Origin: a virus
IMG/VR virus record: IMGVR_UViG_3300035701_000157
Coordinates: 1 to 33,914 of that record
Length of the DNA: 33,914 bases
Direction: 5' to 3' (one strand)
Of the stretch, positions 20,701 through 30,676 are shown one piece after another; the first letter of the stretch is position 1, and each line of letters begins with the position of its first letter. The position numbers and the translations under genes are program-made. The notes beneath the pieces were generated by a model that searched no databases, was not told the DNA's origin, and saw only the letters and a program-made list of their open reading frames with translations.

Positions 20701-23700
20701 ATGACAAAAGTCTCAAGGAATTTTATAGCCGGCAGAATGAATAAGGTAATTGACCAACGTCTTTTGCCTGACGGAGAATATGTGGATGCTATGAATATTA
20801 GGATGGGTTCTACAGAAAAATCTGAGATTGGTGTAATAGAAAATACCAAAGGAAACCTTCCTCTTACTACTCTTGTTGGTCCAAATAATGTACCGTTAAG
20901 CACAAGCGCAAGGTGTATTGGTGCTATTGAAGACAGTGCTAATGAGGCTTTGTATTGGTTTGTTCACGACAGTAATTTTTCTGTTGGGGCTACGGGCGTA
21001 TGTGATTTAATTGTCTCTTTTAATGTTCTTACAAATACGCTTACTTACCATGTAATTAGTGTAGACGATGGAGGTGGGGTTCAGTCAACTTTAAATTTTA
21101 ATGAAACGTATTTGATTACAGGCGTTAATATTATTAACGACTTATTATTTTTTACTGATGACTATAATCCTCCAAGATTCATTAATACAAATAGAAACTA
21201 TGCTAATCCGATTGGTTTAATAGATAGTATTTATGCAGAGCAGTTATTAGTTATAAAGAAACCGCCTACACAGTCTCCTACGGTTGTCCCTGTGGCTTCT
21301 AACGGTCAGGAGAACTATATGGATACACGATTCATATCTTTTGCTTACAGATACAAATATATTGATGGGGAGTATTCTGCCACATCTCAATGGTCTCAGA
21401 TTTCATTTGTGCCAAATCCTTTTGAATTTAGCGTAAACAGTATGCTAAACGAGGGGATGACAAATGCTTGCAATACAGCTAATATTACATATAATTCAGG
21501 TAGTAAACTTGTAATTGGAATTGACCTTCTTTTTAAGCAGTCAGCTAACAATATTATAAAAGTTATTGAAAAACTTGATAAGGCTAATTTAGGTCTTGCC
21601 GATGATACAGAATATACTTATATTTTTTCAAATAGTAAGATATTCACAATTTTAAATTCTTCTGAATTACTTAGGTTGTATGATAATGTTCCAAGATATG
21701 CCAAAGCTCAAACAATTATGGGCAATAGGCTTATGTATGGTAACTATATTGATGGTTATAATTTAATTGATAAGTTTGGAAATCCAATTAAGTTAGAGTA
21801 TGGCACAACTTTAATTACAGAGGCTATAGGAAATGCAACAATTCCTGATAGACGAGCTTCGGGAAATTACTCAATACAAGGACCGGTAACAATAGTAAAT
21901 GCACAAGGATATATTGACTTAACAGGACTACCTTTAGTTGCAGGGTCTTCAATTACTGTTGAGATAACACTAGGTCACTCTCAATTTTCAGGACCAACAC
22001 CTTACCCTACGGAGACTACTGATGAATTTGATGTTGAATTTACTTTTTTTTTAATAAATGACTATACATCTGTTTATCAAATGGCAATAAGCCCTGAGTT
22101 TCAAGCGGCTATTGGTACATCTCTTCCTTTTGGAAATATTAAACCTGTCTATTCAGGTGTTCCGGGTGTTGAAACATCCTGTGATGGGACTACATTTACA
22201 GATTTAGTAAACTGCCTAATTCCAAATAACTTAGATGCATTTCAAAAAATAACAAGTGGGATTAGTTTTAATGGACAAGCAATATACATTATAGCAACTC
22301 CGGGAAGTGATGAAATAGGATTTCAATTTCCGGCAATGCAATTTGTTAGTCCCGCCCCTCCTACTGCTCCTACTCAAACAATTTACGAGTATTATACAAT
22401 TTCATTTTTTAATGCATTTTATCAAAAGATTTCAACGCCTCAGAGTTTGCATAGCAATAGAGGATATGAAATAGGAATTGTTTATATGGATGAGTTTAAC
22501 AGAGCCTCAACAGCTTTAGTTAGTCCAAACAATACACAATATGTACCTTGTGCATATTCTGCAAATAAAAATAGTATTCAAGTACAAATACCTCCCGCCC
22601 AACGTGCTCCGGGTTGGGCTCATAGATACAAGTTTGTAATTAAACCTGATACAGAGTTTTATGAAACAGTTTATTGTAACTTATTCTTTACTGATCCTGA
22701 TACAAATGAAGTATGGTTTTTTCTTGAAGGAGAGAACATAAAAAAGGTAGAGGTTGGAGACCGACTTATTGTTAAGTCAGACACTTCAGGTGCTGTATTA
22801 ACTTGTGCGTATGCAACAGTTCTTGAAAAGGCATCAAAGGCATCGGGATTTATAGTTCCATTACAAGGCGTAAAAGTCCTTGCAGGGGTTTATATGAAAA
22901 TCAACCCAAATACTTTTAGTGCAGTAGTAGACCCTAATGCAACTATTGCACCGGGAGAAATTTCGGTAAATACAATTGTAAGTATAGATGTAAGTGATTA
23001 TGTAATATTGAGTTACCCAATGAATCTTACACGTGTGGTAGGATATGATCCTTTAAACCCAACTTGGGCGTATGAAGACTATTCTGTTCCTGCAGGAAGT
23101 AGGATACAGGTAAAATGGGATTGGGATAGAGGTGGTACAGGGAATAATTGTGAGCATAGAGGTTATCTTTTTGAAAAAACTTTTATTGCGTCAAGAAATT
23201 ATGACAATATGGAAGATTGGTGGAATGGAGACCATATAGAATCTACGTTAAGCAGTGGCGTTTCAAAAGATGGCAGTACAAGTCTTCAATATCTTCCAAC
23301 TAATGGTATATTAAACACGTATGATGGGAATATTTGCTATCTTCAATGGTATAGAGATCCAACTACTAACCAATTAATTTTACAATATTCATCAGGTGGA
23401 AGTTGTCCGGGATTTAAGCAAGATGGAAGAAGATATTATATACACGTAGCGAATACTGTCTTTAGAGCGTTAGATACCATCATATTTGAAACAGAACCTT
23501 CTGATGCATCTCCTGACATTTTCTTTGAAAATAACTTATCTTTTGCAATTGATGTAGATGGTAATCACTCAGGTAATGTACAAAATCAAACATTTTCACA
23601 ACCTGCAATTGTTGATACGGAATTTTTCAATTGTTTTGCATTTGGCAATGGAGCAGAAAGTTATAAAATAAGAGACTCTATCATTGGTAGATACTTTACT

Positions 23701-25833
23701 CTTGGAGAAAGAGTTACAACTGTGTCTGCCCAAGATTATAAAGAGGCGGATAGGTTTGCAGATATTTCGTATAGCGGAGTATATAATGCAGAAACTAATG
23801 TAAATAAACTGAATGAGTTTAATTTAGGATTATTAGATTACAAAAACTTAGAAACTTCTTTCGGACCAATATTTATAATGGATGGAAGAGAGACCGATGT
23901 TCTTGTTTTACAAGAAGACAAAATATCGTATGTACTTGCAGGTAAGAACTTGATATCTGATTCTGCTGCCGGTGGCGTTATTGTATCTGTTCCTGAAGTA
24001 TTGGGTACGCAGATTGCTCGTGTTGAGAATTATGGTATTAGCTTTAACCCTGAGAGTTATGTTCAGTGGGGGTACAACAGATACTTTACAGATATAAAAC
24101 GTGGGGCTGTACTTAATATAAAGGGAGACTCTATGCAGCAAGATCAATTGGTAGTAATATCAGAAGCCAACATGAGAACTTGGTTTAGAGATGAGTTTAA
24201 CCAATCTTTTAATACTCAAAAACTTGGTGGGTACGATCCCTATATGAATGAGTATGTTCTTTCAACAAACGATAGATTAATTCCTGCCAATGAGCTATGC
24301 CTTGAGTGCGGTATATCTCAAACATTAAGTTTAAAGAACGAATCTCCTTTTGAGGAGAAGTCATTTAAGTATTGTGTTAATTTAGGTCCTCTTATTGGAG
24401 ATTCAACAATAACTTGGAACGTAGTTTCAAATTCAGGGGATCCATTTAATATCATTGTTACATACGATGGCAATACTTTTGAGTCAGGGCTTACGACCAT
24501 ATCAGGTCAATTTGATTTTCCTAAAAATAATATATTAGAAATTATTGCTCAAATCGAAATAGCATATACCTCAGCGACATTATTGATTGATGTATTAATT
24601 GACTGCCCTGTAGCAGAGCCATTAACTATTATAGAAGTTGTTTTGACAAATAATGAAGAAGTAGGAGATAGTAGTCATATTCAATACAGATATACGAATG
24701 GCTCGTATGTAGGACCATTAATATCAAGAGGAGTAACATTTGTGGCAGGAACGTCTCCCGTTGTTTCATTATATAATTTAACTACAGGATTTGCAGGGAG
24801 TGGAGGATTCCCTCCTGAGTTTAGCGTAATGACAATGCAATCAAATTCTATTATCCCTGATAACTTTGTATTTAATCCTATAAATGATGAATTTAAATGG
24901 TTAAGAGGAAATACATTATATCCTAATACTACCGTTGGCATAAATGCACTTATAGCAGCTTCTACTATTGCTACCCCTATTGCAGGAAGTGGATCATTGT
25001 ACTCATCAACATTTATTGTTCCGGCAAAAACAGTTGGAAGCTATTTGTATTTAATTTGGGACTATAGAGATCTGCTACCATTACAATTATGCTATGCTTC
25101 AACTGAATTTGAAAATCCAAGAGTGGAAGTTTGTTGTAATTGCAAGGCTTGTACAACACTCTGCGTAACAGTTTCAATATACAATCCTCTTGATATTATG
25201 GCGGAGGTATTATTTCCAAGTGGGGATGATTGGTGTACGGGCTTTCCTATTGCAGGACCATTATCTGTAGAAATTCCTCCTTTTGAAACAGTTGTGATAT
25301 GCGTAAATAACGATTTTATAGATGAAAATGTATGGCAAATAATTACAGGGCTAGCAATAGTTACAATTACAAGTTGTGAATGCTTAGTACCTTGTTTAGA
25401 AAATTGTTCTCAGTGGTATTATATAAACGATTCTGAATCTGACGCTCAACTTAGTGCTACAAACTGTGAGGATTGTAGTGTAATCGGTGTATTTGATATT
25501 CCTGCTCAGTCTATCCGTTATATTGATGCTTGTATTAATACCATACCCATCATGATTAAGGGCGATGAGGTAGGATTAGTATTGACTAAATATTGCGGTG
25601 TATGCGCTAAAAGCGATCCTTTTTGTGTTTATTGGGAGATTTATGATATAGCACGTGATTTTATCTTATCTTGGAGGGGATGTAATAGCGAAACTACTGA
25701 ATCAATATCTCTTACAACAGGAACTGTTACTTGGACTATTTGTGTGCAGTATCCGTTTATACCTGACATTGGGGCTCCCGGAACTGCTAAGAGAAGAATA
25801 GTTGGCAATGGATGTAATTGCTTTCCTCTTTAA
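20701..25833 (+). CDS. Tail stabilization (P22 gp10-like/crAss muzzle-type) protein, 1710 aa, Cys-rich C terminus
   Basis: The N terminus carries the hallmark SRNFIAGRMNKVIDQRLLPD, then GEYVDAMNIRMGSTEKSEIG and ENTKGN, the opening of the large stabilization proteins that plug the tail of P22- and crAss-like phages. About 1150 residues of mixed beta sequence follow, including a long chain of propeller-like or Ig-like strands. From CLECG at about 1200 the chain changes into small beta domains. From about 1476 onward it is Cys-rich: CCNCKACTTLC, SCECLVPCLENCS, NCEDCS, YCGVC and a final GNGCNCFPL. The many CxC/CxxC pairs suggest metal sites or disulfides. It is the largest complete gene in the window; the C-terminal part could touch the host envelope. 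Confidence 0.8.
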   Translation: MTKVSRNFIAGRMNKVIDQRLLPDGEYVDAMNIRMGSTEKSEIGVIENTKGNLPLTTLVGPNNVPLSTSARCIGAIEDSANEALYWFVHDSNFSVGATGVCDLIVSFNVLTNTLTYHVISVDDGGGVQSTLNFNETYLITGVNIINDLLFFTDDYNPPRFINTNRNYANPIGLIDSIYAEQLLVIKKPPTQSPTVVPVASNGQENYMDTRFISFAYRYKYIDGEYSATSQWSQISFVPNPFEFSVNSMLNEGMTNACNTANITYNSGSKLVIGIDLLFKQSANNIIKVIEKLDKANLGLADDTEYTYIFSNSKIFTILNSSELLRLYDNVPRYAKAQTIMGNRLMYGNYIDGYNLIDKFGNPIKLEYGTTLITEAIGNATIPDRRASGNYSIQGPVTIVNAQGYIDLTGLPLVAGSSITVEITLGHSQFSGPTPYPTETTDEFDVEFTFFLINDYTSVYQMAISPEFQAAIGTSLPFGNIKPVYSGVPGVETSCDGTTFTDLVNCLIPNNLDAFQKITSGISFNGQAIYIIATPGSDEIGFQFPAMQFVSPAPPTAPTQTIYEYYTISFFNAFYQKISTPQSLHSNRGYEIGIVYMDEFNRASTALVSPNNTQYVPCAYSANKNSIQVQIPPAQRAPGWAHRYKFVIKPDTEFYETVYCNLFFTDPDTNEVWFFLEGENIKKVEVGDRLIVKSDTSGAVLTCAYATVLEKASKASGFIVPLQGVKVLAGVYMKINPNTFSAVVDPNATIAPGEISVNTIVSIDVSDYVILSYPMNLTRVVGYDPLNPTWAYEDYSVPAGSRIQVKWDWDRGGTGNNCEHRGYLFEKTFIASRNYDNMEDWWNGDHIESTLSSGVSKDGSTSLQYLPTNGILNTYDGNICYLQWYRDPTTNQLILQYSSGGSCPGFKQDGRRYYIHVANTVFRALDTIIFETEPSDASPDIFFENNLSFAIDVDGNHSGNVQNQTFSQPAIVDTEFFNCFAFGNGAESYKIRDSIIGRYFTLGERVTTVSAQDYKEADRFADISYSGVYNAETNVNKLNEFNLGLLDYKNLETSFGPIFIMDGRETDVLVLQEDKISYVLAGKNLISDSAAGGVIVSVPEVLGTQIARVENYGISFNPESYVQWGYNRYFTDIKRGAVLNIKGDSMQQDQLVVISEANMRTWFRDEFNQSFNTQKLGGYDPYMNEYVLSTNDRLIPANELCLECGISQTLSLKNESPFEEKSFKYCVNLGPLIGDSTITWNVVSNSGDPFNIIVTYDGNTFESGLTTISGQFDFPKNNILEIIAQIEIAYTSATLLIDVLIDCPVAEPLTIIEVVLTNNEEVGDSSHIQYRYTNGSYVGPLISRGVTFVAGTSPVVSLYNLTTGFAGSGGFPPEFSVMTMQSNSIIPDNFVFNPINDEFKWLRGNTLYPNTTVGINALIAASTIATPIAGSGSLYSSTFIVPAKTVGSYLYLIWDYRDLLPLQLCYASTEFENPRVEVCCNCKACTTLCVTVSIYNPLDIMAEVLFPSGDDWCTGFPIAGPLSVEIPPFETVVICVNNDFIDENVWQIITGLAIVTITSCECLVPCLENCSQWYYINDSESDAQLSATNCEDCSVIGVFDIPAQSIRYIDACINTIPIMIKGDEVGLVLTKYCGVCAKSDPFCVYWEIYDIARDFILSWRGCNSETTESISLTTGTVTWTICVQYPFIPDIGAPGTAKRRIVGNGCNCFPL

Positions 25834-25852
25834 TCTGTAAAAACAAAATAAA

Positions 25853-26761
25853 ATGATAATACCACAATTCTATTTTTTAGACTCAGCCACGCTTGGAGGG
25901 GCGACAGGGGTATATATGGATAGTCAATTAACGATCTGTGCGCCTGATGGATTTTATTCTGATGGAGTAATAACAAGAGAGCAGTCGTCATGTTTGCTTT
26001 TTCCACAACAAGCGTGTGAAAGTTGCTCATTGCCATGTGATGGTCCAACTATAACTTCGAATGGAGTTATTGGGTTGCATAATATTAACATTAATGCAGG
26101 AACAAACATAGGCGCAATTTTAATTAGATTCAATCCCTTTGGTATTCCTGATGGCATAAAAGCTGTATTTAATTCTGTTGTTTACAACAAACTATCATCT
26201 CCTATAGATGGATTGCATCAAAGTACAAACCCATCTAACTATACGTTTGTAGGGGTTTCCGGTTTGGACTGTGGTCTTGCCGGCACAACATATCCTGCGT
26301 TGCCCAACTTTATTTATGATGGGACTACTTTTGTAAATCAAGGAACAACTTCTTCAGTAAGTGTTGCTGCAGGAGATGTTTCTTTGTCATCAGTAGCTCC
26401 CCAACAATGTATGATGGTGATACCAAAAAATACATCGTCTTCTTCTGTTATAAATATCCTTACTGTTAGTCCTTGTCTTAATGCTACCTTTGATATTGAG
26501 GTGTCTTGTGCTGCGCTTCTTCCTACTTTTGCGTCAGGCGAAAAGGCAACTACATCTATATTGGCTTGTTTGCAAGGCTTGACGTTAACCTATTATTTTG
26601 CATCATTACAAGGATATTATTATGTAGATATTTACGACTATGTATTTTCAGATGCAAATGGACAATATCCTTTAGAGGATGGATTTTATCATACCGACAG
26701 GTTTTTTTATGATTGGATAGAAGTTGCGAATGGTATTGTTATTACAATAGGATCTTGTTAA
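25853..26761 (+). CDS. Tail-associated protein with Cys clusters (302 aa)
   Basis: Beta-rich and Ser/Thr/Asn-rich, with Cys pairs near the N terminus (CLLFPQQACESCSLPCDG, 47-64) that echo the Cys-rich end of the preceding 1710-residue protein. The rest contains Gly/Asn-rich strands and a conspicuous aromatic C-terminal part (GFYHTDRFFYDWIEVANGIV). It lacks a recognisable family. It begins 19 nt after the stabilization gene and is probably a tail or spike component that packs against its Cys-rich domain. A secreted or surface enzyme is less likely; no catalytic motif is seen. Confidence 0.6.
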   Translation: MIIPQFYFLDSATLGGATGVYMDSQLTICAPDGFYSDGVITREQSSCLLFPQQACESCSLPCDGPTITSNGVIGLHNININAGTNIGAILIRFNPFGIPDGIKAVFNSVVYNKLSSPIDGLHQSTNPSNYTFVGVSGLDCGLAGTTYPALPNFIYDGTTFVNQGTTSSVSVAAGDVSLSSVAPQQCMMVIPKNTSSSSVINILTVSPCLNATFDIEVSCAALLPTFASGEKATTSILACLQGLTLTYYFASLQGYYYVDIYDYVFSDANGQYPLEDGFYHTDRFFYDWIEVANGIVITIGSC

Positions 26762-26780
26762 CCTTAAAAAATATATAATA

Positions 26781-27578
26781 ATGTCTACATACACACTAAC
26801 ATATAGCGAAGGAGTTAACGGATGGGTGTCATTTTATTCTTACTATCCTGATTGGATGGTAGGGATGAACAATTTTTTGTACACTTTTCGTGGAGGTAAT
26901 CTTTACAGACATAATGTAAATGATACTCGAAACACATTTTATGAAGATTGGTGGATACGTATTGGCGATCAGGGAGGAGCTTTTGTGTCAACTCAATTAC
27001 AGAGTGTATTGAATCAAGCGGTACTTGAGAATAAGTTATTTAAGACTATTGATTTACAGGGAGACGCTCCTTGGGAAGTGCAATTAGAAACAGACTTGCA
27101 ATACTCAGGATTCATACAATCAAGTTGGTTTGATAGAAAAGAAGCTACCTATTTTGCTTTTATTAGAAATAATGAAAATGGGCAACTTGTATTAAGAAGT
27201 GTTACAGGGATAGGCAATAGTATTGCTGTTACTTTAGGTAGTATAATTAAATTTAGCATAAAACCTTTAATTGAAATTAGCAGTATAATAAGCATTGGGG
27301 ATTTGGTATATTTTGGAAATCCATTGACATTGGCAGGTAAAATTGTTGCAATTAATGTAAATTATCCTGCAGGAATAAATCAAATGATTATAGACACGTC
27401 AATTCCGGGAGCTGTTCCTATTCCTTTACAGATAAATTATTTTGCTACCATTAAAGACTCTGTAGCCGAATCACATGGTGTCTTAGGGCATTATTGTACA
27501 TTTACTATGCAAAATGATTCTTCAAGTAAAATAGAGTTGTTTGCGGTTGAGTCTGATGTGATGAAAAGTTTTCCTTAA
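26781..27578 (+). CDS. Tail protein with SYYPDWM and RGGNLYRHN motifs (265 aa)
   Basis: The N terminus holds GWVSFYSYYPDWMVGMNNFL and TFRGGNLYRHN (14-47), motifs I recall from tail-region proteins of crAss-like and marine podoviruses, where they belong to a propeller-like repeat. The central part is beta-rich with several Trp residues (FYEDWWIRIGDQGGAF; WFDRKEATYFAFI). Residues about 165-210 (ISSIISIGDLVYFGNP...GKIVAIN) loosely resemble the VGD-type module seen at 5019 and 18777. Probably a tail component acting with the stabilization protein. Exact function unknown. Confidence 0.65.
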   Translation: MSTYTLTYSEGVNGWVSFYSYYPDWMVGMNNFLYTFRGGNLYRHNVNDTRNTFYEDWWIRIGDQGGAFVSTQLQSVLNQAVLENKLFKTIDLQGDAPWEVQLETDLQYSGFIQSSWFDRKEATYFAFIRNNENGQLVLRSVTGIGNSIAVTLGSIIKFSIKPLIEISSIISIGDLVYFGNPLTLAGKIVAINVNYPAGINQMIIDTSIPGAVPIPLQINYFATIKDSVAESHGVLGHYCTFTMQNDSSSKIELFAVESDVMKSFP

Positions 27579-27584
27579 ATTTAA

Positions 27585-27592
27585 TACCTTTG
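27585..27592 (+). promoter_or_regulatory. Possible -7 box before the GNAT-like gene
   Basis: TACCTTTG ends only 8 nt before the ATG at 27601, so a transcript from here would be almost leaderless. No TTG stands at -33. Called for its match to TAnnTTTG and its place in the only gap nearby. Confidence 0.35.
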
Positions 27593-27600
27593 TAATCAAT

Positions 27601-28014
27601 ATGAGATCATTGATTATACGGAAATTAAATAGTACCGATTATGAAGATATACTTGTAGGATGGTGGAAGGAATGGGGGTGGACTGCTCCTCAAAAAGACT
27701 TTCTTCCTGAATCGGGGGAGGGCGGTATTATTGTGTTTGATGGAGATATTCCTATATGTGCGGGGTTTATGTACATAACAAATTCAAAGGTGGCGTGGGT
27801 AGATTGGATTATATCAAGTAAAACCTACAACGAAAAGCCTTTAAGAAAAGATGCAATTAAATTATTAATTTCGTCTCTTACAATGTTTTGTAAAGACACA
27901 GGAAATAAGTACACGTATGCTCTAATAAAAAACCAAAGCCTGATAAAGGTATATGAAGAACTTGGTTATACTAAAGGAGATAATTACACAACAGAAATGA
28001 TAAAACTTTTATGA
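27601..28014 (+). CDS. GNAT-like acetyltransferase fold protein (137 aa)
   Basis: Sequence IRKLNSTDYEDILVGWWKEW (6-25) and the strand FDGDIPICAGFMYITNSKVA (46-65) followed by WVDWIISSK, a helix (KDAIKLLISSLTMFCKD) and ALIKNQSLIKVYEELGYTKG (107-126) give the order of a GNAT fold. The usual acetyl-CoA loop (R/Q-x-x-G-x-G/A) is not obvious (KTYNEKPLRKDAIKL), so activity is doubtful. It sits between tail and internal virion genes; T7 gp13, an internal/assembly protein in a similar position, is also described as GNAT-like. An assembly role is as likely as catalysis. Confidence 0.6.
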   Translation: MRSLIIRKLNSTDYEDILVGWWKEWGWTAPQKDFLPESGEGGIIVFDGDIPICAGFMYITNSKVAWVDWIISSKTYNEKPLRKDAIKLLISSLTMFCKDTGNKYTYALIKNQSLIKVYEELGYTKGDNYTTEMIKLL

Positions 28015-28015
28015 T

Positions 28016-28876
28016 ATGGGAGTAGCAACAGCAATAGCAATCGGAGGGTTAGTAGTATCCGCAGCGACAACTACCAAATCTTTTATAGATGCAGGTAAGC
28101 AAAATAAGTTAAAGAAGGAAGCGGATCAAGATGCAAAAAATGCAATGGATGCTGCACGTAAAAAACTTGAAGTAAACTACTATGACCTAATGGCTGTTAA
28201 AAAAGAGCCCTATGAATTAGAAAGAGAAGCGATGCTTTCTCAAGGGGCTCAAGCTATAGAGGCAGGGCAAGAGCAAGAAAGAGGAGCAGCAGCTACTGCA
28301 GGTAGGGTTCAGATGGCTATGAATGAAGGTCAATCAGGAATACGTACAGCAATGGGCAAAGAGATGACTGACATTGAAAAATTACAGTTAGGGGAAGATA
28401 GCCGCCTTCGTGATGTTGGCGTTCAATTGGACTTAGGAGAAGCCGAAGGGGCACAAGCAGCAGCAAGAGACGCTCAGCAAGCGGCAGCAGCAGCAACAAG
28501 TCAAGCGTGGCAGGGTGTTGCATCAACTGCCCAACAAGGGCTTGCAATGGTCTCTTTATACCCTAAAACTGCCTCAGCACGTCAGGCAGCCAAACTTGGA
28601 AAGACAGCTATGGGTACAGGTAGCAATCAACTTGGGTTAAGCCAAGCTGATATGCAAAACAGAGTTGCTTCTATGGGATCAATAAATGGTACAGATTTAA
28701 GTAAAGTAGGAGGCATGAACTCGATGGAATACAATGCTTTTATGGGAGGTCTTGACAAAGCAACGCTTAAACAAATTAGGGCAAAATTTCCTAGTTTAAT
28801 GCCTAATTCTAATATTACAGGGCAAGAAGGAGATTCTTTAACTGCTCCATCTAACCCTTATGACATAATAACATAA
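28016..28876 (+). CDS. Internal virion protein candidate (286 aa)
   Basis: A hydrophobic N terminus (VATAIAIGGLVVSAATTTKS, 3-22) followed by a long Ala/Glu/Gln/Lys-rich helical region (KKEADQDAKNAMDAARKKLE; EAEGAQAAARDAQQAAAAAT) and a disordered, Gly/Ser/Asn-rich C-terminal part. This is the pattern of T7 gp14-type internal proteins, which are ejected to form a channel in the cell envelope. Its place after the GNAT-like gene and before the larger cargo candidates supports this. It starts 1 nt after the preceding stop. No enzyme motif is seen. Confidence 0.6.
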   Translation: MGVATAIAIGGLVVSAATTTKSFIDAGKQNKLKKEADQDAKNAMDAARKKLEVNYYDLMAVKKEPYELEREAMLSQGAQAIEAGQEQERGAAATAGRVQMAMNEGQSGIRTAMGKEMTDIEKLQLGEDSRLRDVGVQLDLGEAEGAQAAARDAQQAAAAATSQAWQGVASTAQQGLAMVSLYPKTASARQAAKLGKTAMGTGSNQLGLSQADMQNRVASMGSINGTDLSKVGGMNSMEYNAFMGGLDKATLKQIRAKFPSLMPNSNITGQEGDSLTAPSNPYDIIT

Positions 28877-28879
28877 TAG

Positions 28880-30676
28880 ATGCCTACATACTACAAATAC
28901 GCAGAACGAGATGCCGACAGTTACATCAATTGGGCAGAGATAGGTAAGAATATGAGCGATATGCTTACGAACGAAAACAAAGTTCGTGAGGAGAAGAAAG
29001 CTGCTATTGACCAATCGTCTCGTGAGTTCGGAGAAATACTTGCAAATGCTCCTCAAGGAGAAAGCAAGTTAATGAATGAATGGGCATTGAAATATGGTGG
29101 AGATGCACAGTCCGCAAGACTAATGCAAGACAAGTTATTAAAGTCAGGTCAGCTTAAGTTAAATGACTACCTTGTCATGCGTCAGAACGTAACAGATGGT
29201 ACTACTTCTGCTTTTGCTTTATCTAAAGAATATCAAGAGGAATTTAAGACCAAGTGGGATCGGATGAAAGAAGATCAATCTCAAGACTTGGAGCAATTTT
29301 TAATGGGTGAGGCTGAAGGATTTGGAAATTTCAATCAAACTCAATTATACATTAACCCAACAGATGGCAAAGTGAGTGTAGCGTATAAAGAGAAGGGGGA
29401 GGATGGTGTTTATAGAATGACTGCAAACCCAAATAAGTTTACAGATATAAATTCTTTACGTAATCGTATTAAGGGGCAGTTTGACAAGTATGATGTAAAT
29501 ACCAATATGGAATCTTTTGTGGCAGGATTAGGTCTAGAGATTAATTCATTCGTAGAGGCGAAGAATGGTCTTTACGCTACAGGTACTATTAGAGAGGCAC
29601 TTGATATTACTCAAAGAAAAAACTTACCAAAAGATATGCAGTCTGTTGTTATAAAGTTTGAAGAAGCTGAGACAAAAGCCTTAAGTGTTCAATTAGCAAA
29701 TCCATATAATACATCATCTATCTTAACAAATGCTGTTGATATTTGCCCAACAAATAAAAAGCCATATACATACACTTGGAGTGCTGACGATGCTAAGTCA
29801 AATCCTGAAAAGATTTTGCTTACAAATAAATCTAATGGCAACCCTGTCCCTAACTTTAGTGAGGAGCAAGAAAGCGTTGCGTTAGAACATTTACGTTTAC
29901 AAGCAAGATTAAAATACGATAAGAAATCAACACTTACAGGTACTCCTCAAATCAATAGAAATGACAAGCCTCAATATGTTGCAGAAGGAGATGCTGCTAA
30001 TAAAGTTAAATTAGATGCAGCAGGGGCTTGGAATCAATTGTACACAGGAAAAACGGCAGCCGAGAAACAAGCGGCGGCAGATATTTTATTAGGCACTCCT
30101 CAAGCTATTGCAAATCAATTATTAAAAATTGATGCAACACAGCAGGGTAAAGTTACGTTGCAATATGCTAACCCTAAAAATAATAGAACTATTGATATGC
30201 TTGATGAAAATGGGGATCCTATATCATTGAATGACTTCTCTTCTAAGGGCGTAGAATTACACGGAGTTACTGACCGCAAAAAAGCAATGGCTGCCGGTGG
30301 CGGAGGTAAAGGGTATGGTAAGATTTCTGATTGGTCTACTGTTCATTCTGAAAGAGCAGGAGCAGCAGAAGAACCTGACTATACTGCTAATGTGGCTACT
30401 TACGCTAAGGCAAATACAGAAAAAAGTATTATGCCTGACAAAGCAGGTGATACAGTAAGTAATTTGACTTATTTATATTCAGATTATGGGTTTTCCTTTG
30501 AAGCTGATGAAGCAACTTTAGGTACTACTGATAATATTAAAATTAAAGCGCAGAATGGTAAGGTTTCGCCTTGGATTTCTGTAGACAATAAAAATAATGT
30601 AGAAGTTATAAACGCATTCATTAGAGCAAATTACGATAAAGAAGCTGTTAAAAAAATGTTTACAGCACCACGATAA
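28880..30676 (+). CDS. Internal virion/cargo protein candidate (598 aa)
   Basis: Opens YYKYAERDADSYINWAEIGK (4-23), similar to the starts of internal proteins of marine and flavobacterial podoviruses, then helices (NKVREEKKAAIDQSSREFGE). The region around 110-240 has strands and Lys/Glu-rich helices; a Gly-rich stretch (AAGGGGKGYGKISDWSTV) marks a flexible joint near 470. The last part again looks folded (ITISVD-like strands; FIRANYDKEAVKKMF). T7 gp15-like or crAss cargo roles are suggested by order only. No transglycosylase or polymerase motif is visible. Confidence 0.6.
   Translation: MPTYYKYAERDADSYINWAEIGKNMSDMLTNENKVREEKKAAIDQSSREFGEILANAPQGESKLMNEWALKYGGDAQSARLMQDKLLKSGQLKLNDYLVMRQNVTDGTTSAFALSKEYQEEFKTKWDRMKEDQSQDLEQFLMGEAEGFGNFNQTQLYINPTDGKVSVAYKEKGEDGVYRMTANPNKFTDINSLRNRIKGQFDKYDVNTNMESFVAGLGLEINSFVEAKNGLYATGTIREALDITQRKNLPKDMQSVVIKFEEAETKALSVQLANPYNTSSILTNAVDICPTNKKPYTYTWSADDAKSNPEKILLTNKSNGNPVPNFSEEQESVALEHLRLQARLKYDKKSTLTGTPQINRNDKPQYVAEGDAANKVKLDAAGAWNQLYTGKTAAEKQAAADILLGTPQAIANQLLKIDATQQGKVTLQYANPKNNRTIDMLDENGDPISLNDFSSKGVELHGVTDRKKAMAAGGGGKGYGKISDWSTVHSERAGAAEEPDYTANVATYAKANTEKSIMPDKAGDTVSNLTYLYSDYGFSFEADEATLGTTDNIKIKAQNGKVSPWISVDNKNNVEVINAFIRANYDKEAVKKMFTAPR

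Noticed and set aside
28880-30676. Lytic transglycosylase or RNA polymerase in the cargo protein
   Set aside because: Such enzymes occur in this position in other phages, but no catalytic motif could be found by eye, so no enzyme was assigned.
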